NCBI GenBank assembly: GCA_947470805.1
Contig: CANIVU010000004.1
Coordinates: 94,891-158,890 of the forward strand
Length of the DNA: 64,000 bases
Reading direction: 5' to 3'
Source of the DNA: Acidobacteriota bacterium
Lineage (GTDB): Bacteria; Acidobacteriota; Terriglobia; Bryobacterales; Bryobacteraceae
Within the stretch, counting starts at the first letter, position 1. Each line of letters starts with the position of its first letter. Both the position numbers and the translations under genes were made by a program. Below are positions 44,797-53,210 of this stretch, piece after piece. The notes beneath the pieces are model-generated. The model was not told the DNA's origin, searched no databases, and was given only the letters and a program-made list of their open reading frames with translations.

Positions 44797-46083
44797 TTAG
44801 CAGACGAGATCGCGGCGGGTGAACTTTTCGGTGCCAGCGGGGCCGACGATGGTGAGGGCCATGTTCTCTGGTTTCAAGAACGTTTGGGCGATGTCGTGGA
44901 TGTCTGCTATTTGGACGGCGTCGATGGAGGCGATGGTTTCATCGAGATCGAGGAACCGGCCGAAGAAGATCTCCTGGCGGGCGAGATTCGACATACGGGA
45001 GCCGGGGGATTCGAGACCGAGGACGACCGAGGCTTTCAGGTTTTCCTTGGCGCGGCGGAGCTCTTCATCGGCGATGGGGCCGTTCTTGATGCCGCGCAGT
45101 TCTTCCATCACGCTGGAGACGACTTTGCGGAGGGAGCCGGGCGAGGTGCCGGCGTAGATGGCCATGGCGCCGGAATCGCGGTAGAGCGAAAGTTCGCTGC
45201 CGATGTTGTAGACCAGGCCCTGGCGTTCGCGCACGTTCTGGAAGAGGCGCGAGCTCATGCCGCCGCCGAGAATGGTATTGAGCAGGTAGCAGCCGAAGCG
45301 TTTGGCGTGGACCATGGGATACGACGGCGCGGCGATGCAGGCCTGGGCCTGTTCGAGCGAGGCCTTGGTCTTCATGGCGATCTGTGGGAAGACGTTGACT
45401 TCGGGCAGCGCGGGCAGCGGGGCGCCTTTGGGCATGGAGCCCATGATGCCGGCGACCATTTTGACGAAGGCGGCGTGCTTCACTTTTCCGGCGGCGGTGA
45501 TCAGCATGTTGCCGGGGATGTAGTGGCGGCTCCAGTATTCCCGGAGCATCTTCGGGTGGAAACTCTTGACGGTTTTGGGCGTGCCGAGGATGGGCCAGCC
45601 GAGGGCGTCTTCCTTCCAGAACTTCTTGCAGAAGAGTTCGTGGGTTTGGGATTCGGCGCTATCGAGATCCATCTTGATCTCTTCGAGGACGACGCCTTTT
45701 TCCTTCTCCAGATCTTCCTCGCGGAAGAGCGGGCGGAGGATCATGTCGGAGAGAATGTCGAAGGCGTGGGGGGCGTGTTCGTCGAGAACCTTGGCGTTGA
45801 AGCTGACGATTTCCTTGCCGGTGAAGGCGTCGGAGTAGCCGCCGATGGTGTCGAGTTCGCGGGCGATCTCGTGGGTGCTGCGGCGTTCAGTCCCTTTGAA
45901 CAGCATGTGCTCAATAAAATGGCTGATGCCATTTTCGGCGGCGGTTTCGCGGCGGGAACCGGAGCGGAGCCAGAGACCGAGGGAAAGCGAGCGGGCGCCG
46001 GGCATGGACTCGGTGATAATTTTGAGGCCGTTGGGGAGCACCGTGGTCTCGACGGCAAGAGATCGATTCAAAGTTTTTGACAT
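44797..46083 (-). CDS. M16 family zinc metallopeptidase
   Basis: [24 protein letters not shown] (HxxEH). Confidence 0.95.
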   Translation of the reverse strand: MSKTLNRSLAVETTVLPNGLKIITESMPGARSLSLGLWLRSGSRRETAAENGISHFIEHMLFKGTERRSTHEIARELDTIGGYSDAFTGKEIVSFNAKVLDEHAPHAFDILSDMILRPLFREEDLEKEKGVVLEEIKMDLDSAESQTHELFCKKFWKEDALGWPILGTPKTVKSFHPKMLREYWSRHYIPGNMLITAAGKVKHAAFVKMVAGIMGSMPKGAPLPALPEVNVFPQIAMKTKASLEQAQACIAAPSYPMVHAKRFGCYLLNTILGGGMSSRLFQNVRERQGLVYNIGSELSLYRDSGAMAIYAGTSPGSLRKVVSSVMEELRGIKNGPIADEELRRAKENLKASVVLGLESPGSRMSNLARQEIFFGRFLDLDETIASIDAVQIADIHDIAQTFLKPENMALTIVGPAGTEKFTRRDLVC

Positions 46084-46123
46084 GGAATGCGCTAGCGCAG
46101 GTTTCCCTTCTATTCTAGAAGGG

Positions 46124-47188
46124 ATGGGACAACGCGCTCAGCCTACTTTACTTGGACTTGATGTCCCCGACCTGCTGGAACTGCTGGGCGAGGGAGCGCG
46201 GCCCTATCGTGCCCGCCAGATATATGATGCATTGTATCGCCGGAACGTTGCTGATCTGGACGAGCAGACGGCGTTGCCGAAGGAGTTACGGGACCAACTG
46301 CGGAGCCGGATGCCGCACGGGCGGCTGGAGGTAGACCAGCGGTTTGACTCGGCCGACGGGACGACTCGGTACCTGTTGAAACTGCCGGACGATGGGCGGA
46401 GCGTGGAGACGGTTTTGATGCCGCAGGACGACCGGCACACGATTTGCATTTCGTCGCAGGTGGGTTGTCCGGTGGATTGCAAGTTCTGTTTGACGGCGCA
46501 GATGGGGCTGGAGCGGAGCCTGAGCGCGGGCGAGATTGTGGGCCAGGTGCTGCATGTTTGCAAAGAGCATGGGCTGGACCCGCGGGCCGAGCACGTCAAC
46601 ATTGTGATGATGGGTATGGGCGAACCGCTGTTGAACCTGCCGAATGTTTTAAAGGCCACGCGGATTCTGTGCGATGCGCATGGGGTGGGTTTTTCGCAGC
46701 GGCGGATCACGGTGTCGACATCGGGGATTGTGCCGAAGATTGCGGAGTTGGGGGCGGCGGAGGTGCGGCCGCATCTGGCGATTTCGTTGAATGCTTCGCA
46801 CGAGGAGCAGCGGCGGGAATTGATGCCGATTACGAAGAAGTATCACCTGGCCGATTTGATGGAGGCTTGTAAAGCCTTTCCGTTGCGGCCTAGGGAGTTT
46901 TTGTTTTTTGAGTATGTGATGCTGCGCGGGGTGAACGATACCGATGCCGATGCGCGGCGGGTGGTGGCGCTGTTGGCCAACATGCGGGCGAAGGTGAATA
47001 TTATTGCGCTGAACCCGGGGCCGGGGATTCCGTTCCAGACGCCGGATCCGGAGCGGGTGGCGAGTTTCCAGAAGATTGTGATGAAGTCGATGCCGTGTTA
47101 TGTGCGGCGGCCGCGGGGGTTGGATATTTATGCGGCGTGCGGGCAGTTGAAGAAGATGCAGACGGAGGATCTGGTTACGATCCAATGA
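46124..47188 (+). CDS. rlmN: 23S rRNA (adenine(2503)-C(2))-methyltransferase RlmN
   Basis: [36 protein letters not shown]...[20 protein letters not shown]...[14 protein letters not shown]. Confidence 0.96.
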   Translation: MGQRAQPTLLGLDVPDLLELLGEGARPYRARQIYDALYRRNVADLDEQTALPKELRDQLRSRMPHGRLEVDQRFDSADGTTRYLLKLPDDGRSVETVLMPQDDRHTICISSQVGCPVDCKFCLTAQMGLERSLSAGEIVGQVLHVCKEHGLDPRAEHVNIVMMGMGEPLLNLPNVLKATRILCDAHGVGFSQRRITVSTSGIVPKIAELGAAEVRPHLAISLNASHEEQRRELMPITKKYHLADLMEACKAFPLRPREFLFFEYVMLRGVNDTDADARRVVALLANMRAKVNIIALNPGPGIPFQTPDPERVASFQKIVMKSMPCYVRRPRGLDIYAACGQLKKMQTEDLVTIQ

Positions 47189-47496
47189 GCGCGCGTCTGG
47201 TGGTGGGGAATGTGTTGATGTGGGCCGGGGCGGTGCTGGGCTTGCCGTCTTTGGTGGCGAGTGTTTATTTCGGGATCGATGTGGTGAAGCAGTGGATGGC
47301 TCCGGCGGCGGCGGTGCGGCCGGCGCTGGATGCGAACGCGCATCCGATTGAGGTGGTGGCGCGGGGTGCGACGGTGGTGGGGAATGCGCTGTTGAGCGTG
47401 GGCGATGGGATCGTACGGGGGCTGTTTGTGGTGGCGCTCTGTATCTTCGGCGTGGCGTTGGTGCTGTTTTTTGTGGGGCGGCGGCTGCGCGCTTAA
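47185..47496 (+). CDS. Hypothetical membrane protein
   Basis: [34 protein letters not shown]...; ATGA overlap with rlmN. Confidence 0.7.
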   Translation: MSARLVVGNVLMWAGAVLGLPSLVASVYFGIDVVKQWMAPAAAVRPALDANAHPIEVVARGATVVGNALLSVGDGIVRGLFVVALCIFGVALVLFFVGRRLRA

Positions 47497-47499
47497 GCT

Positions 47500-47538
47500 C
47501 AGACAATTCCTGGGTGACAGTCACCCAGGAATTGTCTG
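47500..47538. repeat. Palindromic intergenic element, copy C (19-bp perfect arms)
   Basis: CAGACAATTCCTGGGTGAC-A-GTCACCCAGGAATTGTCTG. Confidence 0.95.
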
Positions 47539-47542
47539 GGGG

Positions 47543-48328
47543 TTATTTGGGGAGATTCATGACCCATTTGGTGGCTTCGAGCCACATTTTCTGGACTTGC
47601 GGGAGTTCCCAGATCTCTGAACGGTGGCCGAGGGTGGAGACGAAGACGCGGCCGCGGCCGTAGTTGCGTACCCAGCTTACGGCGAAGTCGCGGTCGGTGC
47701 GACGGACGTTTTTGTTGGTGAGGTCGACGCTGTCGGCGTCGAGGCGCATGAGGACGCGGACGCGGTCGCGGGAGTAGTTCTTCAGCTGGTAGATTTCGTC
47801 GAAGAGGAAGAAATCGGGCGGGAAGTGGGCGGTGGCGGGGTGCTTGGGATCTTCGTTGATGATCTTGGCTTTGATCTGATTCCAGGGGTGCAGGTCGAAG
47901 TAGCCGCCGACCAGTTCGCCGTATTCGGGCCAGGTGTAGAGCGTGTCGACGCCGCTGTGGGCGGCCATGAAACCCTTGCCTTCGGTGCGGACGAATTCGA
48001 GAAGCGCCTGTTTTTGCTCGTCGTCCAGGTCGAGTTCGCCGGAGGTGTAGAAGAAGATGGCGTCGAAGTAGTCGAGGTTTTTGGCGTTGGCGCCGAGCTT
48101 CTTTTTGGTGATCAGCTGGGTGTCGGTGCGGATGTAGGTGTCCCAGAGGCCGGTCTCTTTGCCGATTTTCCATAACGTGGCGAGGCCGTCGGAGGTGGAA
48201 TCGTGCTGGAAGCCTTTGGTTTGGCCGATGGCGAGGAGCTTCTTGCGTTTAGGGGCCTGCGGGGGCTGTTGGGCGCTGGCCAGGGTGGCGAGCAGGAGGG
48301 CGGCGAGGAGAAGGCGGATCGGGCGCAT
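47543..48328 (-). CDS. ThuA domain-containing secreted protein
   Basis: KKLLAIGQTKGFQHDSTSDGLATLWKIGKETGLWDTYIRTD...GKGFMAAHSGVDTLYTWPEYGELVGGYFDLHPWNQ. Confidence 0.92.
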   Translation of the reverse strand: MRPIRLLLAALLLATLASAQQPPQAPKRKKLLAIGQTKGFQHDSTSDGLATLWKIGKETGLWDTYIRTDTQLITKKKLGANAKNLDYFDAIFFYTSGELDLDDEQKQALLEFVRTEGKGFMAAHSGVDTLYTWPEYGELVGGYFDLHPWNQIKAKIINEDPKHPATAHFPPDFFLFDEIYQLKNYSRDRVRVLMRLDADSVDLTNKNVRRTDRDFAVSWVRNYGRGRVFVSTLGHRSEIWELPQVQKMWLEATKWVMNLPK

Positions 48329-48341
48329 GGCACCCGGTAGT

Positions 48342-49172
48342 TTATACCTTTACGACGCGGCGGAGAGTGTAGAGCTCCTGGTTGACCTGACCCTGTTCGA
48401 GCTTGCGCCATTCGTCGTTGACATGGACGACCTTGCCGCTGATGTGATTGGACCGTTCGCTGGCGAGGAAGAGGGCCAACTGGATCTGCTTTTCCGGGCT
48501 GGCGCCGCCGGTCATGCGGACCTGCTTGGCGTCTTCGATTTCCTTCCACCCGGCGCGGTCACCGGCGGCGAGGATCTCATCGGTCATCGACGTATAGGCG
48601 CCGCCGGGGGCGAGGCAATTGATCTGCACGTTGTCTTCGGCAATTTCGGCGGCGATGGTTTCGATGAGACGAACGAGGGCGGTTTTACTGGCGGAATAGG
48701 CGGAAAAGTTGGGTCGGGGCGTGAGGGCTCCACCGCCGGAGATGGCAATGATTTTGCCGGAGCGGCGGGCGATCATCTCCGGGAGGACGGCGCGGGTGGC
48801 GAGCATAACGCCGTGGAGATTGGTCTCAATCGTGTCCCACCAGGCTTTGGGGGAGACGTCGACCAGGCGGCCGATGGGACCCTGGATCCCGGCGGCACAG
48901 ATGAGGATATCGATGGAGCCCCAGTGGACGCGCATGCGATCGACGGCGGCTGAGACCTGTTCGGCGTCGCGGACATCGGCGCGGAGGCGCATGGCGATGC
49001 CACCGGCTTGTTCGATTTCCAATTGGGCGAGATCGAGTTCGCCGCGGCTGCGAGCGAGGAGCCCGATCTTCGCACCGCGAGACGCCATTCCAAGGGCAAA
49101 GCGTTTTCCGATTCCCCGGCCCGCTCCGGTGATCAGAATATTTTTTCCAGCAACAACCTGCGTATCAGACAT
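48342..49172 (-). CDS. SDR family oxidoreductase
   Basis: KNILITGAGRGIGKRFALGMASRGAKIGLLARS; YSASKTALVRLIETIAAEI. Confidence 0.94.
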   Translation of the reverse strand: MSDTQVVAGKNILITGAGRGIGKRFALGMASRGAKIGLLARSRGELDLAQLEIEQAGGIAMRLRADVRDAEQVSAAVDRMRVHWGSIDILICAAGIQGPIGRLVDVSPKAWWDTIETNLHGVMLATRAVLPEMIARRSGKIIAISGGGALTPRPNFSAYSASKTALVRLIETIAAEIAEDNVQINCLAPGGAYTSMTDEILAAGDRAGWKEIEDAKQVRMTGGASPEKQIQLALFLASERSNHISGKVVHVNDEWRKLEQGQVNQELYTLRRVVKV

Positions 49173-49266
49173 TCTATAAGCGAACCGAGCGAAACCTGGC
49201 GCGGCCGCGGCTACATCCCTTTCCTCCCCATTCTAGCCACATCGGGGACGGATCAGGGGGGCCGGA

Positions 49267-50319
49267 TCAGGGGCGAGCGCCGGGGCGGGAGGCTTTGGCG
49301 GCGTACATGGCTTCGTCCGCACGGCGGAAAAGATCGGCGGCCGATTCGCCACAGCAGTACTCGACAACGCCGGAGCTGGCGCGGATGGGAAGGAGAATCG
49401 ATTTGCCCTGCCACTGGATTTCGTAGCGGCGGCTGAGCTTTTCGGAAATCTGGGCACAGCGGCGGAGCGCGTCTTTCAGTGGGCAATCGAAGATGACGAA
49501 GAACTCGTCGCCGCCCCAGCGGGCGACGACGTCGCCGGGCCGGACCTGTTCGTTGAGCACGTTGGCGAACTGGCGGAGTACCATATCGCCGCATTCGTGG
49601 CCGAAGCGGTCGTTGATGCTTTTGAAGAAGTCGAGATCAAAGAGCAGGGCGCAGAACGGCGTCATCGATTGGATGCGGTGGTCGAGCTGGCGTTCGAGTT
49701 CGCGGCGGTTGGCGAGGCCGGTGAGCGAGTCCGTAGAGGCGGCGGCTTCGGCTTCGGCCAGGCGGGTGCGGAACTGGGCGAGGTCTGCCTCCATGGCGGC
49801 AATGGACTGATGATTTTCCCTTACCATCTTCGAGACGCTTTCGCGGAGATGGGAGGCTTCGGCGGTGAGTTGGCGGCGGAGTTGTTCGAGGTCGTCCAGT
49901 TGGACAAGCCGGCCGAGCGCTTCACAGACCCCTTCGAGGTCCCCGCTTTGCAGGTCTGACCGGGAGCGGGCTGATTCGGCAGCCGAGGCCATGACGGAGA
50001 GGATGGATTTGACGGCGTCCATGTCCTCGCGTTGGGTGCGGCGAGACTCCTGGGCGTAGTTGTAGAGAACTCGTTCGACGAGGCGGGGCGTGGAATCGAG
50101 CACGGCTTCCGGGACGTCCTCCTCCAGGCAGGCGTGGACTTGCTGCCAGTCCTCCTCCGTTTTGCGGGCGGCACCGGGGAAGAGCGGGAATACGTGCTCC
50201 TCCATGGAGAGCATGGACTGCTGCCAGTAGGTGAGGCATTTGCGGGCGAGGCGCGTCCGCTCCTCCATCGCCTTTGTCTGCCGGTCTAGTTCCGAGACTG
50301 CATCTTTCACCGAGATCAT
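49267..50319 (-). CDS. GGDEF diguanylate cyclase
   Basis: DSLTGLANRRELERQLDHR...DLDFFKSINDRFGHECGDMVLRQFANVL...DVVARWGGDEFFVIFD. Confidence 0.95.
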   Translation of the reverse strand: MISVKDAVSELDRQTKAMEERTRLARKCLTYWQQSMLSMEEHVFPLFPGAARKTEEDWQQVHACLEEDVPEAVLDSTPRLVERVLYNYAQESRRTQREDMDAVKSILSVMASAAESARSRSDLQSGDLEGVCEALGRLVQLDDLEQLRRQLTAEASHLRESVSKMVRENHQSIAAMEADLAQFRTRLAEAEAAASTDSLTGLANRRELERQLDHRIQSMTPFCALLFDLDFFKSINDRFGHECGDMVLRQFANVLNEQVRPGDVVARWGGDEFFVIFDCPLKDALRRCAQISEKLSRRYEIQWQGKSILLPIRASSGVVEYCCGESAADLFRRADEAMYAAKASRPGARP

Positions 50320-50375
50320 CCCGCTCCTTTCTCCAACGAAACTTATCGGCTGGATTGGAGAGAGATTGAGAGGAT

Positions 50376-50405
50376 TTGAGACCCTTGCGTGGATGCCGCT
50401 ATACT
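50376..50405 (+). promoter_or_regulatory. Candidate infA promoter TTGAGA-N18-TATACT
   Basis: TTGAGA 50376-50381, TATACT 50400-50405; GGAGG RBS directly before the infA ATG. Confidence 0.55.
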
Positions 50406-50459
50406 TGTAACGGAGAGAGTTTGTCTATTCTCCGATGAACGTAAGCGCCCAGGAGGCCA

Positions 50460-50678
50460 ATGAGCAAAGAGGATTGTATTGAAGTTACCGGAACTGTGGT
50501 CGAAAAGTTCCCTAGCGGGTTGTTCAGTGTGCAGTTAGACCAGGAACGGCTCGTACTCGCCCATCTCGCCGGAAAGTTGCGCCGGAATCGTATCCGCGTG
50601 CTGGCGGGGGACCGCGTCACATTAGAAATGTCGCCCTACGATCTGACAAAAGGCCGCATCACCTATCGCCACAAGTAG
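50460..50678 (+). CDS. infA: Translation initiation factor IF-1
   Basis: [72 protein letters not shown]. Confidence 0.97.
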   Translation: MSKEDCIEVTGTVVEKFPSGLFSVQLDQERLVLAHLAGKLRRNRIRVLAGDRVTLEMSPYDLTKGRITYRHK

Positions 50679-50724
50679 CCTGTAACCTTTCGTCCTCACC
50701 GTCCGGGTTTCGAGAACAATCGCT

Positions 50725-51849
50725 TTGCCAATTCGTACCCTTTTTCTGTTTGGAACCCGGCCGGAGGCCATTAAGCTGTGCCCCGTACTGCGCCATCTGC
50801 AGTCGGAGCCGGAACACTTCGATGTGAAGGTTTGCGTGACGGCGCAACACCGGCAGATGCTGGACCAGGTGCTGGAGGCGTTCCGGGTAAAGCCGGACGT
50901 CGACCTGGACCTGATGCTGCCGGGCCAGACGCTGTTCCAGTCTTCGTCGCGGATGCTGGCGGCGCTGGAGCCGGTGTTCAAAGACCTGAAGCCGGACTTG
51001 GCAATTGTCCAGGGAGACACGACGACGACGCTGTGCGGAGCGTTGGCGGCGTTTTACGCGCGGGTTCCCATTGGCCACGTGGAGGCGGGGTTGCGTACCT
51101 GGGACATGGCCCAGCCGTTTCCGGAAGAGATGAACCGGGTGCTGACCGGACGGATGGCCGACATCCATTTCCCGGCGACGCCGTGGGCGCAGGCCAATCT
51201 GGTGCGCGAGGGCGTGCCGGTGGAGAGAACGTTCGTCACCGGGAATTCCGGGATCGACGCGGTGCTGTACGTGCGCGACGGGCTGGAGAACGGCACGTTG
51301 ACGAGCGGGGTGGACTGGTCGTTTTTGAACCCGGCGAAGCGGTTGATCGTCGTCACGGCGCACCGGCGAGAGAGTTTTGGGGCGGGGTTTGAGAGTATTT
51401 GCCGGGCGATTGCGCGGCTGGCGGCGCGCGAGGACGTGGAAATTGTGTATCCCGTGCATCCGAATCCGAACGTGCAGGACCCGGTGAACCGGCTGCTGGC
51501 GAACCTTTCAAACGTTCATTTGATCGCGCCTTTGGACTACATTCCGTTCGTGGATCTGATGCGGCGGGCGTATCTGCTGATCACCGATTCGGGTGGGGTG
51601 CAGGAGGAAGGGCCGTCGTTGGGCAAGCCGATTTTGGTGTTGCGGGAGAAGACCGAGCGGCCGGAAGCGGTGGAAGCGGGGACGGTAAAACTGGTCGGAA
51701 CGGACGAAAATCGGATTGTAATTGAGACTGAAATCCTTTTAAATGACGTGGTTTTATACGACCGCATGAAACTCGTTCACAACCCTTACGGAGATGGGCA
51801 CGCAAGCGCCCGGATTTCGGCTGCAATCCATTCATTCTTAAGGAAATAA
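50725..51849 (+). CDS. wecB: UDP-N-acetylglucosamine 2-epimerase (non-hydrolyzing)
   Basis: LFLFGTRPEAIKLCPVLRHL...VTAQHRQMLDQVL...VQGDTTTTLCGALAAFYARVPIGHVEAGLRT...PFPEEMNR...DSGGVQEE; TTG start. Confidence 0.95.
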   Translation: MPIRTLFLFGTRPEAIKLCPVLRHLQSEPEHFDVKVCVTAQHRQMLDQVLEAFRVKPDVDLDLMLPGQTLFQSSSRMLAALEPVFKDLKPDLAIVQGDTTTTLCGALAAFYARVPIGHVEAGLRTWDMAQPFPEEMNRVLTGRMADIHFPATPWAQANLVREGVPVERTFVTGNSGIDAVLYVRDGLENGTLTSGVDWSFLNPAKRLIVVTAHRRESFGAGFESICRAIARLAAREDVEIVYPVHPNPNVQDPVNRLLANLSNVHLIAPLDYIPFVDLMRRAYLLITDSGGVQEEGPSLGKPILVLREKTERPEAVEAGTVKLVGTDENRIVIETEILLNDVVLYDRMKLVHNPYGDGHASARISAAIHSFLRK

Positions 51850-51931
51850 AAATTTCACTTTTTTTCGTAAAGTGACCCGGTTTTGAGAGGCGCCGAGCCG
51901 TTTTTGCTTGCCAATTTCATAGAATGGGGTC

Positions 51932-52990
51932 GTGAAGTCACTTTCTTTCTCCCCACGCAATCGCCGGAAGGCCTCGTCCTTCACCGGCGCTGCCGGAGCG
52001 CGCATGGCGGCTCAGTTGGCGGAACGAATCATTGGTCAGCCGGACTCGCTGGATGCGATTGTCCCCTACGTACAGATGTACCAGGCGGGACTGGCACCGG
52101 AAGGGCGACCGGCCGGCGTGTTCCTGCTCCTGGGTCCGACGGGCACGGGCAAGACGCGCACGGTGGAGGCGTTGGCCGAAGTCATTCATGGTTCGGCGAA
52201 AAACGTCCTGCGGATTGATTGCGGCGAGTACCAGATGGAGCACGAGGTGGCCAAGCTGATTGGCGCGCCTCCGGGATACCTGGGTCACCGGGAGACGCAG
52301 CCGGTGTTGACGCAACTGCGGCTGAACCAGGTGATGAGTGACCGGGCCAATATCGCCATCGTACTGTTTGACGAGGTGGAGAAGGCCGCGCCGTCGCTGA
52401 CGCGGTTGCTGTTGGGCATTTTGGACAAGGGCACGCTGCGGTTGGGCGACAACAACACGGTGCAGTTTGAGCGGACGCTGATCTTCCTGACCTCGAATTT
52501 AGGGGCGCGGGAGATGGCGCGCGAGTTGCGGCCGACGCTTGGTTTTGAGGCGATCAGCGGTGGGGCGACGGCGTCCGACGACTACTCGCGACTGGAAGAC
52601 GTGGCGATTTCGGCGGTGAAGCGGAAGTTCCCGCCGGAGTTTATCAACCGGATCGACCTGATGCTGACGTACCGGCCGCTGTCGGGCGAGGCGATGGAGA
52701 AGATTCTGGATATCCAGTTGCAGGATCTGGCCAACCACATTTCGAAGCGGCTGGGGGAGCGGCGGTTCTACCTGCAGGTTCCGCGGCGCGCGCGGCGGTT
52801 TTTGCTGGAACAGGGGACTAGTTCGCAGTACGGGGCGCGGGAGTTGAAGCGGGCCATTCACCGGCATCTGATGCATCCGCTGTCGGCGTTGGTGGCCGAT
52901 GGGTGTGTGCCGCCGGGGGCGATTGTGCGGTGCGATTTGCACTCGGGCGGGAAGCGGCTGGATCTGATGCCGTTGGAGGAGGCGGCGTAG
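51932..52990 (+). CDS. Single-domain AAA ATPase resembling the ClpA/ClpB D2 module
   Basis: IIGQPDSLDAIV...LLLGPTGTGKTRTVEALAEV...DCGEYQMEHEVAKLIGAPPGYLGHRE...LFDEVEKAAPSLTRLLLGILDKGTLR...FLTSNLGARE...FPPEFINRIDLMLTYRPL; GTG start. Confidence 0.93.
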   Translation: MKSLSFSPRNRRKASSFTGAAGARMAAQLAERIIGQPDSLDAIVPYVQMYQAGLAPEGRPAGVFLLLGPTGTGKTRTVEALAEVIHGSAKNVLRIDCGEYQMEHEVAKLIGAPPGYLGHRETQPVLTQLRLNQVMSDRANIAIVLFDEVEKAAPSLTRLLLGILDKGTLRLGDNNTVQFERTLIFLTSNLGAREMARELRPTLGFEAISGGATASDDYSRLEDVAISAVKRKFPPEFINRIDLMLTYRPLSGEAMEKILDIQLQDLANHISKRLGERRFYLQVPRRARRFLLEQGTSSQYGARELKRAIHRHLMHPLSALVADGCVPPGAIVRCDLHSGGKRLDLMPLEEAA

Positions 52991-53210
52991 TTTTGCGCCG
53001 GTTTTCTGGGGGCCGGACCGGCGTGCTTTGTTTCGGTGGGCGCGGGCGGGATGGGCCACGCTACCGGTCCCCGAATAGGTCCGAACGAGCGGCACACCCG
53101 CAAGTGGCCCCCCCTACGCATGATCTTCGGTGTTTTACGGGGAATCGGGGCAGGGAGAGATTGGTAATTGCGGTGACCCTAATTTTGTGGGTCGGATACA
53201 ATGACGTGAT

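Noticed and set aside
49249-49273. Short direct repeat CGGATCAGGGG (two copies)
   Set aside because: 11-bp repeat in GC-rich intergenic sequence; likely chance or minor slippage.
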